A program made the position numbers and the translations under genes. From Planctomycetota bacterium (GTDB taxonomy: Bacteria; Planctomycetota; UBA1135; GCA-002686595), in assembly GCA_027083445.1 (NCBI GenBank), contig JALWOP010000392.1:1-64000 (forward strand): 64,000 nucleotides of DNA, in the 5' to 3' direction. This document shows positions 27,528 through 34,407 of the stretch, in pieces (position 1 is the stretch's first letter; the number at the start of each line of letters is the position of its first letter). The notes beneath the pieces are model-generated. The model was not told the DNA's origin. It did no database searches and saw only the letters and a program-made list of their open reading frames with translations.

Positions 27528-27559
27528 GACGCCGCGCCCCCTGCGGGGGTCGCGGCGTC
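27528..27559 (+). terminator. Strong hairpin after flgM-like gene
   Basis: Arms gacgccgcg and cgcggcgtc (perfect 9-bp pairing) enclose an inner cccc/gggg stem with a small loop. Lies 50 bp past the flgM stop; followed by att rather than a long T-run, so termination is likely but not certain. It could serve both strands, since the methyltransferase gene converges here. Confidence 0.65.
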
Positions 27560-27589
27560 ATTCGTGCGTCCATGGCCGGCTGTGGCGGG

Positions 27590-28294
27590 TCAACGCTTAC
27601 GGAAGCGTGCGGCCCAGGTCTCCTTCAAACCGGGGACCAGGTCACGCTCGACGAGGTCGAAGCCGAAGGACTCCATCTCTGAGATGACCTGCTCCTCGCC
27701 GGCTCGCACGTGATTCAGGATCCACTCACTGCTCTCGCCCGGTACGCGTTTGAAGTCCACGATCACGACCTCGCCGCCGGGACGCAGCGCAAAGCGGATC
27801 GACCCCATGCTGCTGTGGGGGAACTCGAAGTGGTGGTAGACGTCGCAGATCAGCGCCACATCGATCGATTCGCGGGGGAGTTCCACCGACCGCTCGCTGC
27901 AAATCCGGGTCTCGACGTTGGTCAGACCCTCCTGCTCGGCCCGCTGGGCCATGTACTCGACGAAGCGAGGAGCGATGTCGATGGCGTAGACCTTCCCCTC
28001 CGGACCAACCGCCCGACTCAAGGCGGCGAGGAACAACCCCGTCCCAGCACCGACGTCCGCCACGACCTGGCCGGGCTCGAGGTCGAGGGCCGAGACGATC
28101 TGCTCCCGTGCCTGATAGACCTCTCGACTCTCTCCCTCGAAACGCTCCACGAAGGCCTCGACATCCAGATCGGGGCTCTGGAAGGGAGCGTTGATGCCGG
28201 GATGGACACTCTCCTCGGCCGGAATCTCGTAGGTATCGGCAGGAGACTCGCAGGCTGCCAGAAACGCCAGGGACAAGAGCAGGGGTCGCAACAT
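27590..28294 (-). CDS. Lipoprotein SAM-dependent methyltransferase
   Basis: 234 residues. The N-terminus is a convincing lipoprotein signal (MLRPLLLSLAFLAACES, lipobox ending at Cys15). The body is a class I Rossmann methyltransferase: motif I VVADVGAGTGLFLAALS, motif II VYAIDIAPRFVEYM, motif III-like IDVALICDVYHHFEFP and the LRPGGEVVIVDFKR strand, closest to the UbiE/methyltransferase-11/25 style. SAM is not normally present outside the cytoplasm, which makes the export signal odd; it may be a repurposed or cytoplasm-facing protein. Preceded by the DAHP synthase gene on the same strand with 54 bp between. Confidence 0.85.
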   Translation of the reverse strand: MLRPLLLSLAFLAACESPADTYEIPAEESVHPGINAPFQSPDLDVEAFVERFEGESREVYQAREQIVSALDLEPGQVVADVGAGTGLFLAALSRAVGPEGKVYAIDIAPRFVEYMAQRAEQEGLTNVETRICSERSVELPRESIDVALICDVYHHFEFPHSSMGSIRFALRPGGEVVIVDFKRVPGESSEWILNHVRAGEEQVISEMESFGFDLVERDLVPGLKETWAARFRKR

Positions 28295-28348
28295 GACCCA
28301 AGGTTACCCCCGCGTCGGACATCGCGCTCGTGGGGAATGCAGCGAAGG

Positions 28349-29686
28349 TCAGCGCCGCAGACGGCGGGCGAGGACGAACGCCAGTTCCAAGCTCTGCTGG
28401 TAGTTCAACCTGGGATCGCAAGCACTCGCGTAGTTGCGGCCCAGCTCCGCCTCGGTAGGGCCACCCGACCCACCCACACACTCCGTGACGTCCTCGCCGG
28501 TCAACTCGAAGTGCACGCCTCCCAGCCAGGTGCCCCGCTCCTCGTGAATGTCGATCGTGCGCTCCAGCTCCGTCAGGATGTCTCCGAACGAGCGCGTCTT
28601 GACCCCCCCCCCGGTCTTGCGGGTATTCCCGTGCATGGGGTCGCAGACCCAGAGAACCGGTCGATCCCCGAGAGCCTCGATCAGCCCTGGGAGGTGCTCC
28701 CCCACCCCCTGCGCGCCCAGCCGAGTGATCAGCATCAGCCTGCCCGGCTGCCGCTTGGGATCGATCCGCTCCGCCAGCTCGGCGACCTCCCCCGGCGTGG
28801 CTCCCGGTCCGACCTTGATCCCGACGGGGTTTTGGATCCCTCGAAAGAACTCCGCGTGGGCTCCGTCCAACTGGCGGGTGCGGTCTCCGATCCAGGGCAG
28901 GTGCGTGGTCAGATCGTAGTACCCTTCACGGCGGGGGACACGTCGCGTGAGCGCCGCTTCGTAGTAGAGGTTCAGCCCCTCATGGCTGGTGTAGAAGTCG
29001 ACCCGCGAGAGTTCCTCGATGCGCGCTTCGCCCAGGGCCTCCATGAGCTTGAGCCCGTCCGCAAGGTTCTGGGACATGCGCTCATACTCTTCACGCTGCT
29101 GCGGTCGCAGCGCGGCGTTGCGCACGAAAGAGAGGTCCCACTGCCGGGGATGGTGCAGGTCGGCAAAGCCGCCCTCGACCAGAGCACGGATGAAGTTCAA
29201 GGTCAGCGCGGCATGCTGGTAGCCCGTGAGTAGGTGGCTCGGGTTTGGCCGGCGCGCCTCGGGGTCGAATTCGATCCGGTTGACCAGATCACCGAAGTAG
29301 CTCGGCAATTCAACGCCATCGCGGCACTCCGTGACCCGGGAGCGAGGCTTGGCGTACTGTCCGGCGAAGCGCCCAACGCGCACGATGGGTCGCTGCAGTC
29401 CATGGACCAGCACCATCGACATCTGCAGCAGTATCTTGAGCTTGGCCGCGATCGCCGCCGAAGAGCACTCTGCGATCGTCTCCGCGCAGTCCCCCCCCAT
29501 GAGTACGAAGCGGCGTCCGGCCTGGGCCTCCGCGAGAAGCCCCCTCAGACGCTCGATCTCCCACGAGGTCACCAAAGGCGGGAGCGCGGCCAGGCGTTGC
29601 TCGGCAACCCGTAGCTCGTCCGGGCTCTCGTAGGGCGGAGCCTGGGCGTAGAGCTTCTCCCGCCAACTGCTTGGAGACCACGTCAT
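28349..29686 (-). CDS. Class II (plant-type) DAHP synthase
   Basis: 445 residues; condenses phosphoenolpyruvate and erythrose 4-phosphate, the first step of the shikimate pathway. Type II signatures: WSPSSWREKLYAQAPPY at the N-terminus, FVLMGGDCAETI, GRFAGQYAKPRS, DFYTSHEGLNLYYE, PVGIKVGPGATP, RLGAQGVGEHLPGL and VLWVCDPMHGNT. ATG 29686 gives the family start; upstream in-frame sequence is unrelated. Probably co-transcribed with the methyltransferase gene behind it; separated from the flagellar operon by a terminator. Confidence 0.95.
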   Translation of the reverse strand: MTWSPSSWREKLYAQAPPYESPDELRVAEQRLAALPPLVTSWEIERLRGLLAEAQAGRRFVLMGGDCAETIAECSSAAIAAKLKILLQMSMVLVHGLQRPIVRVGRFAGQYAKPRSRVTECRDGVELPSYFGDLVNRIEFDPEARRPNPSHLLTGYQHAALTLNFIRALVEGGFADLHHPRQWDLSFVRNAALRPQQREEYERMSQNLADGLKLMEALGEARIEELSRVDFYTSHEGLNLYYEAALTRRVPRREGYYDLTTHLPWIGDRTRQLDGAHAEFFRGIQNPVGIKVGPGATPGEVAELAERIDPKRQPGRLMLITRLGAQGVGEHLPGLIEALGDRPVLWVCDPMHGNTRKTGGGVKTRSFGDILTELERTIDIHEERGTWLGGVHFELTGEDVTECVGGSGGPTEAELGRNYASACDPRLNYQQSLELAFVLARRLRR

Positions 29687-29726
29687 GGCCGGGATTCTAG
29701 CGTGCCGCGGTGAGACCCGAGAGAAA

Positions 29727-29756
29727 CGCGCCCCCAGCCGGTACGACGGGGGCGCG
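29727..29756 (-). terminator. Intrinsic terminator of the fliO-fliA operon
   Basis: Perfect 9-bp stem cgcgccccc/gggggcgcg with a 12-base loop; on the minus strand it is followed by TTTCTCT. It lies 51 bp beyond the last gene of the operon. Confidence 0.8.
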
Positions 29757-29807
29757 CATCTCTGTCCGTCCGGCCCCACGCATGGAACCAGACAGCCCGT
29801 GCCGGCT

Positions 29808-30413
29808 TCACAGAAGCGAAGCCAGGTGAAAAGCGGCGAAGCGGGCGAAGCGCTTGGGGGAGAGAAGCGTGACCTCCCAACTATGGTCGTCCAGGTCTCC
29901 GCCCTCAGAACGGGCCCAGCTCTCGATGCCCTTGCGCGTCGCGGCCTGCGCCGCGTCGAGCTGGACTGAAGCGGTCCAGAGAGCCTGGCCCGTCTCAGCC
30001 GAGAGCAGGTCCATCGACAGGCCCAGCCTCTGGGGAGAGTGGACCTGGAGGTCGGTCACGGTCGGGACGAGGAGGGCGTCGAGCCGATAGCGTCGAGCCA
30101 GCGCCAGAATGGGCGCGGCGGAGTAACTCCCCAGTCGATGCGGCTCGATGCTCGGAATCGCTTCGAGCTCGGTCTCTCCGAGGCGCACGACTTCCAGGTT
30201 TGCGTGAGCACTGAACTCTGCCAGACAGGCGGCCTGCAAGTCCTCTTCCTGTTGCTCGGTGAGCTTCACCCCCACCGCCGGCAGGAGGCCGACGCGGTGA
30301 AGCTCGTAGGTCTCGAAATCCGAGACCATGCGCGCATGTGCCAGGGCCGGAATCTGGCGTGGGGCCGCACAGCCTGCCAAGACGAGCCAGGGAAGCCACC
30401 AGCGTGCGTTCAC
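29808..30413 (-). CDS. Lipoprotein, CsgG/FlgO-like fold suspected
   Basis: 201 residues, lipoprotein signal WLPWLVLAGCAAP (Cys15). The body alternates strands and helices with RVGLLPAVGVKLTEQQEEDLQAACLAEFSAHANLEVVRLGETELEAI and LARRYRLDALLVPTVTDLQVHSPQRLGLSMDLLSAETGQALW, a layout recalling CsgG/LpoB/FlgO-type proteins (small-subunit assembly of outer-membrane rings); the specific family is not certain. Last gene of the flagellar operon, its ATG overlapping the stop of the coiled-coil lipoprotein (ATGA). A role in an outer-membrane ring or cell-surface support of the flagellum is inferred. Confidence 0.65.
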   Translation of the reverse strand: MNARWWLPWLVLAGCAAPRQIPALAHARMVSDFETYELHRVGLLPAVGVKLTEQQEEDLQAACLAEFSAHANLEVVRLGETELEAIPSIEPHRLGSYSAAPILALARRYRLDALLVPTVTDLQVHSPQRLGLSMDLLSAETGQALWTASVQLDAAQAATRKGIESWARSEGGDLDDHSWEVTLLSPKRFARFAAFHLASLL

Positions 30414-31063
30414 AGCTGTTCCTCCCCAAGCTCGGCCTGGGATCCATCATCCGCACCTTCGCGGACCAGGGCCGTCGGGACCGCCTCCGCTTGCCACTGA
30501 ATCGCAGATTCGAGCCAGGCCTTCTCGGCTTGGAGGCGCCGAATCTGGGCGGTGGTCAGCCGAGCAGCGAGATCGCGATTCTGCTGCTCGACAGCACTCT
30601 TCTCAGCCGAGAGGATGTCGAACTTCTGTTCCAGATCGAAGTAGCGTTGCTCGAGTTCCTTGGCCTTCTGCCGGGCCTTCTCCAACTCCGCCTTCTGTGC
30701 CTCGACTTCGAGAGCCAGCCGTTCCCGCTCCTGGACGGTCTTTTGGTACTGCTCCAGGAGTACGAGCCGACTTCCTCCCCCCTCACTCCCCTCCAAACCA
30801 TGCGGCAGGGGCTGACCGGAGACCTCGACCGAACCGGGAGAGGCGGAGTGGATGGGTCCCGCCACCGGGGCTCCATCCCAGCCGTAGAGCGGAGCTGCGG
30901 CGCCGGTGCCGCGTTCCCAGCCGCTGGGCTGTTGGGCGGCGGCTTGGGCGGGGGTCGACCCTGCACCGCTCTTGGGGAAGGGGCTTACGACGGAATAGGG
31001 ACTACCGGCACAGGACGCCAAGAAGGCCGCCGTGAGCAGGGTGGGGACGCGTAGATGAAGCAT
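30410..31063 (-). CDS. Coiled-coil lipoprotein in flagellar operon
   Basis: 217 residues. Lipobox signal (LLTAAFLASCAGS, Cys near residue 18), a glycine/proline-rich spacer up to about 95, then a strong coiled coil (about 98-185: YQKTVQERERLALEVEAQKAELEKA, AKELEQRYFDLEQKFDILSAEK). Joined by overlaps to the 80-residue gene before and the CsgG/FlgO-like gene after. Not a recognised flagellar protein; a periplasmic scaffold anchored in a membrane is plausible. Confidence 0.7.
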   Translation of the reverse strand: MLHLRVPTLLTAAFLASCAGSPYSVVSPFPKSGAGSTPAQAAAQQPSGWERGTGAAAPLYGWDGAPVAGPIHSASPGSVEVSGQPLPHGLEGSEGGGSRLVLLEQYQKTVQERERLALEVEAQKAELEKARQKAKELEQRYFDLEQKFDILSAEKSAVEQQNRDLAARLTTAQIRRLQAEKAWLESAIQWQAEAVPTALVREGADDGSQAELGEEQL

Positions 31064-31305
31064 CAGGCCTCCTCCGAGGGGGGCTGGGTGGTGGGAGTGG
31101 GCTCGTCGTACTCGAACTGGACCAGGGTGCGCTCCCCACAGGAGCAGGTGACTTGCAACGCCACGACCTGCCCGCGATCGCGTACGAGTTCTAGGCTTGC
31201 TTCGCAGTCCCCCGCATCGGTGTGCGGAGAGCGCCTGCGCTCCTGGCGCTGTGAAGGGTCGGCTTCACGCACCTCGATCCGTGTCTTCTTGATGATGGAT
31301 GCCAT
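31063..31305 (-). CDS. Small conserved-looking protein with CxC motif
   Basis: 80 residues, cytoplasmic. N-terminal strand ASIIKKTRIEVREAD, a central DAGDCEASLELVRDRGQVVALQVTCSCGERTLVQFEYD with a CSC motif preceded by a lone Cys (possible metal site), and a disordered acidic/proline tail. Joined by a start/stop overlap to the coiled-coil lipoprotein downstream and 3 bp from the 72-residue gene upstream. Unrecognised; coding is supported by operon position and tight spacing. Confidence 0.6.
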   Translation of the reverse strand: MASIIKKTRIEVREADPSQRQERRRSPHTDAGDCEASLELVRDRGQVVALQVTCSCGERTLVQFEYDEPTPTTQPPSEEA

Positions 31306-31308
31306 GGG

Positions 31309-31527
31309 TCAAGCTGTAAGGTCAATGCGGATCCCCACCTCATCGTGGGTCGCATGGCCCACCGGCTTTGAAGGAGCAACGGCAGGCTTGGAGCGCGGTT
31401 CGTCATCGTCGGAAGTGGTCTCAAGAGCGGGCTTCAGGGTGAAGGGGCGCTTCCCCCCTCGCTTCTGATCCCTGCGGGCTGGGACGATGCGCACTTGCGG
31501 AAGAATGCGTTCGACGGAACTGTCCAT
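31309..31527 (-). CDS. Small basic protein downstream of fliA, unknown
   Basis: 72 residues, low complexity and basic with an acidic patch (TSDDDEPRSK). Only an N-terminal SVERILPQVRIVP and C-terminal HDEVGIRIDLTA look structured. One base after the fliA stop and 3 bp before the 80-residue gene, so translationally coupled. No family recognised. Confidence 0.55.
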   Translation of the reverse strand: MDSSVERILPQVRIVPARRDQKRGGKRPFTLKPALETTSDDDEPRSKPAVAPSKPVGHATHDEVGIRIDLTA

Positions 31528-31528
31528 G

Positions 31529-32287
31529 TCAACTCTCCGCGCTATCGGTTAGAGCCGTTAGGGTCCGGTTCAGGCGGAAGATGGCGCGGCTGTGAATCTG
31601 GCTCGCGCGCGACTCCGTCACGCCGAGGATCTCCCCGATTTCCTTGAGGTAGAGTTCCTCCCCGTAGTAGAGGGTGATCACCGTCTGCTCTTGTTCGGGT
31701 AGGTCTGCAATCGCATCGGCGAGCAGCGCCTTCATCTCCGCGAACTCGGCGCTCTCCACCGGATCCGCGCAGGAGGGATCCGAGAGCATGGCCCGCAGGC
31801 TGTCCGAGGGACCATCCTCCAGGGAGACCTGCGAAGCGCTGGCGGCACTGAGCAGCACCTCGTCAACCTCCTCGGGGGTGACGTCGAGTTCTCGGGCCAA
31901 ATCCTCCGGGCTGGGCGGTATTCCCAGTTCGTGTTCCAAGCGCGCGACAGCCGCATCCAAGGCACGCACCTTCTCGCGACGCCCCCGGGGCAGGAAGTCC
32001 ACACGGCGCAACTCATCCAGAATGGCCCCGCGAATCTTTCGATAGGCGAAGGTCGAGAATTGAAGACCCCGTTCCGGCTCCCAGGCATCGGCAGCGGCGA
32101 GGAGACCGAGCATCCCGATGCCAAAGAGGTCGTCACGCTCCAAGCCTCCGGGGATGTCGAAGCACATGCGTCCGACGATGTGCCGCAGGAGCGGCACATG
32201 CTCGAGCACGATTTTCTCGCGCTCTTGCGCCTGAGCCTCGCCTTGTACCTGCCAGTCAGGCATGGCGTTCTCGGCTGTCTTCCCCAT
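31529..32287 (-). CDS. fliA: Flagellar sigma factor sigma-28
   Basis: 252 residues, usual FliA/WhiG length. Region 2 (LLRHIVGRMCFDIPGGLERDDLFGIGMLGLLAAADAWEPERGLQFSTFAYRKIRGAILDELRRVDFLPR), region 3 (ARLEHELGIPPSPEDLARELDVTPEEV) and region 4 (LPEQEQTVITLYYGEELYLKEIGEILGVTESRASQIHSRAIFRL) are intact. Directs late flagellar transcription, consistent with the sigma-28-like promoters before flgM-like and motA in this window, and would be held by the FlgM-like protein. Embedded in the export-apparatus operon after flhG; a second start at 32263 is possible. Confidence 0.96.
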   Translation of the reverse strand: MGKTAENAMPDWQVQGEAQAQEREKIVLEHVPLLRHIVGRMCFDIPGGLERDDLFGIGMLGLLAAADAWEPERGLQFSTFAYRKIRGAILDELRRVDFLPRGRREKVRALDAAVARLEHELGIPPSPEDLARELDVTPEEVDEVLLSAASASQVSLEDGPSDSLRAMLSDPSCADPVESAEFAEMKALLADAIADLPEQEQTVITLYYGEELYLKEIGEILGVTESRASQIHSRAIFRLNRTLTALTDSAES

Positions 32288-32319
32288 GGATCATCACGGA
32301 CGGATCGCTCCACCCCCGG

Positions 32320-32613
32320 CTATCGACCCGGGGTCTCCGAAGGCTTGAGGGTGGAATCGTTTTCCGACTCTTGGGATTCCTCGGATGGGACAGTCAGCGG
32401 AACACTCCCACCGAGACGGCGCAGGAGCCAGCGGATCGAGTGGCCGGTGACCAGGGCGACCCCCCAGGTCGAGGCACCTCGCAGGCTGGCCCCCGCCGCG
32501 GTCTCACCCGCAAGAAGGGCGATCAGACCCGCAGCCGCTCCCGTAAGGGCTGCGGCTCGATGCACGAACGCCGTCCAGGTGGCATCGAGGGGAATCTGTA
32601 CGCCTTCGGCCAT
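32320..32613 (-). CDS. Small membrane protein between flhG and fliA
   Basis: 97 residues with one or two hydrophobic segments (AAALTGAAAGLIALLAGETAAGA, then WGVALVTGHSIRWLLRRL) and a charged serine-rich tail. Follows flhG by 9 bp and precedes fliA by 32 bp. Not a recognised flagellar component; might be a local anchor or regulator of FlhG or FliA, but this is a guess from position. Confidence 0.65.
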   Translation of the reverse strand: MAEGVQIPLDATWTAFVHRAAALTGAAAGLIALLAGETAAGASLRGASTWGVALVTGHSIRWLLRRLGGSVPLTVPSEESQESENDSTLKPSETPGR

Positions 32614-32622
32614 GTCAGATGG

Positions 32623-33411
32623 TCAGATGGTGAGGGCCCTACCCCTCGAGCGTCCCAGGCGGGCCCCGAGTTGACGGAGACAGAGAGTCTCTAGGCCGTC
32701 GTTCCCCAGGGCGAAGGGCCGCCCGCTACGTGCGCTTCGCTCGATGACACCCGAGCGCGGGAGCCAGCCGGCCTGCCGGGGTGAGCGACACAGGAAACGT
32801 TCACAAATCGAACGCAGCTTGCGTGCAATCCCATCGGCTTCCGCCACATCACTGGCCTGGTTGACCACCAGCTCCGGTGTGGGCACATCCATCCCCAACC
32901 TGGCGCTATAGCTGTCCAGTGCCTTGATCAGTCCGTAGGCATCCGTGAGCGCCGCGACCTCGGGCGTTGTCGTGACCAAGACCCGGTCGGCGATACCCGC
33001 GAAGGCGAGCACATCCGGTCCGATACCCGCAGCGCTGTCGCCAATGACCAGCTCGTACCGTCCCGCGAGGGAGGCCAACTCCTCGAGGAGTCGCTCGCGC
33101 AACTCCTGGGATCCACGGGCCAAGCGCTCGTTCCCGCTGGGTGCGGTGAGCACATCGAGACCCGCCGGTCCCCGTCGCAGGCAGCTGGCCAGATCCTTGC
33201 CCTGCAACACCTGTTCGACACTCGGGCCCGCCGGAAGAGAAAGTAGGGTCTCGATGTCTCCCAGGCCCAGATCCAGGTCGACCAACAGAACACGTCGACC
33301 TTCACGGGCCAAACTCAAGGCCAGGTTGAGTGCCAGGGTGCTCTTTCCGACCCCTCCCTTGCCTCCGGTAATCAGGACGAAGGGCACGGATAGGCGCGGA
33401 GAAACCTTCAT
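32623..33411 (-). CDS. flhG: Flagellar number regulator, MinD-like ATPase
   Basis: 262 residues, FlhG/FleN/YlxH. Deviant Walker A PFVLITGGKGGVGKSTLALNLA, LLVDLDLGLGDIETLL, and GRYELVIGDSAAGIGPDV are present. FlhG partners with FlhF to control the number and position of flagella. The start ATG 33411 overlaps the flhF stop as ATGA. The C-terminus lacks the enteric FleN amphipathic helix in obvious form, though the region after 240 is basic. Confidence 0.93.
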   Translation of the reverse strand: MKVSPRLSVPFVLITGGKGGVGKSTLALNLALSLAREGRRVLLVDLDLGLGDIETLLSLPAGPSVEQVLQGKDLASCLRRGPAGLDVLTAPSGNERLARGSQELRERLLEELASLAGRYELVIGDSAAGIGPDVLAFAGIADRVLVTTTPEVAALTDAYGLIKALDSYSARLGMDVPTPELVVNQASDVAEADGIARKLRSICERFLCRSPRQAGWLPRSGVIERSARSGRPFALGNDGLETLCLRQLGARLGRSRGRALTI

Positions 33412-34406
33412 GCGACCCTCCCACGCAGGAAAATGTCCGCGAGTCCCGCTCCGCTGGCTCGATGCAGATGCGCTTCGATCCGCGGTCCATCGCAGAGAAA
33501 GGCGATGGGCAAGCCCCCATGCAGGGCCGTTTCGAGCACCCTTGCCGGGTGCTCCGTCTCGTCCAGCCGCGTGATGACGCACCCATCAAAGCGCCCGGCC
33601 TCGACGGTACGCCCCAGCGCCTCCTCGCTCGCGCTGGCAGGAAGGACGGCGTAACGCGTCAGGCGCGCCGGATACTCTTCGACGGCAAGGGCCGCTTCCA
33701 GGCGGTCGAGCTCCGACTCGTCCTCCTCGACACGCCCCGTCGTGTCAACCAAAACGACGTCGGGTCGAGGAGAGGAAGTAGCCAGGGCTTGGGCCAGTCT
33801 TGCCGGATCCCCCAAGGCAATCGCGGTACAGCCGATGTGCCGTCCGAGTGCCTTGGCCTGCTCGACGGCACCGACACGGTGAGTATCGGTGGTCACGAGG
33901 GCAACACGCTTGCCGGCCTGCTTCAGACGCAGAGCCAGCTTGGCTGCTGTGGTCGTCTTCCCACAGCCCGGAGAGCCGAGGAACGCAAGGACGGACACCG
34001 TACCGCGGGGAGCGTGTAGGTTGGCCACGGGAAAGATCGCAGCCAGCTCCTCGCCTGCGAGGTCGAGTGGGTGGCCACCCTCCGCGGTGCGTCCCGCGAC
34101 CGCCTCGGTAACGCGCTCCACGAGGGCCTTCGATGCACCCGCGGCCTGAAGGCGACGCTCGACTTCGGTCGTTCGCGGCCGCGGCGGGGGTACGGTCTGG
34201 GGGGCGTGCGCCAAGATCGCTCGAGCACGTCCGCGCAGGCGTGTCAGCTCATCTCGAGTGCGGGGAGCGGAGTCCGCTACCGCCAGTGTGATTCCCGAGG
34301 GTGCCTTGCGCCGAGAGAGGACAACCGCTTGGTCGCCAACGGTCTCGCGAGCACGTTCGAGTGCGTCAACTAGGTCCCTACCCTGTACTTGATGAATCCG
34401 AGTCAC
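33408..34406 (-). CDS. flhF: SRP-type GTPase for flagellar placement
   Basis: 332 residues. SRP GTPase G-domain with VLAFLGSPGCGKTTTAAKLALRLK (G1), VALVTTDTHRVGAVEQ (G2), DVVLVDTTGR (G3) and VITRLDETEHPARVL (G4). The N-terminal 110 residues (VQGRDLVDALERARETVGDQAVVL) form the FlhF-specific basic domain, shorter than in many relatives. Starts one base after the flhA stop and overlaps flhG. Confidence 0.92.
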   Translation of the reverse strand: MTRIHQVQGRDLVDALERARETVGDQAVVLSRRKAPSGITLAVADSAPRTRDELTRLRGRARAILAHAPQTVPPPRPRTTEVERRLQAAGASKALVERVTEAVAGRTAEGGHPLDLAGEELAAIFPVANLHAPRGTVSVLAFLGSPGCGKTTTAAKLALRLKQAGKRVALVTTDTHRVGAVEQAKALGRHIGCTAIALGDPARLAQALATSSPRPDVVLVDTTGRVEEDESELDRLEAALAVEEYPARLTRYAVLPASASEEALGRTVEAGRFDGCVITRLDETEHPARVLETALHGGLPIAFLCDGPRIEAHLHRASGAGLADIFLRGRVA

Positions 34407-34407
34407 T

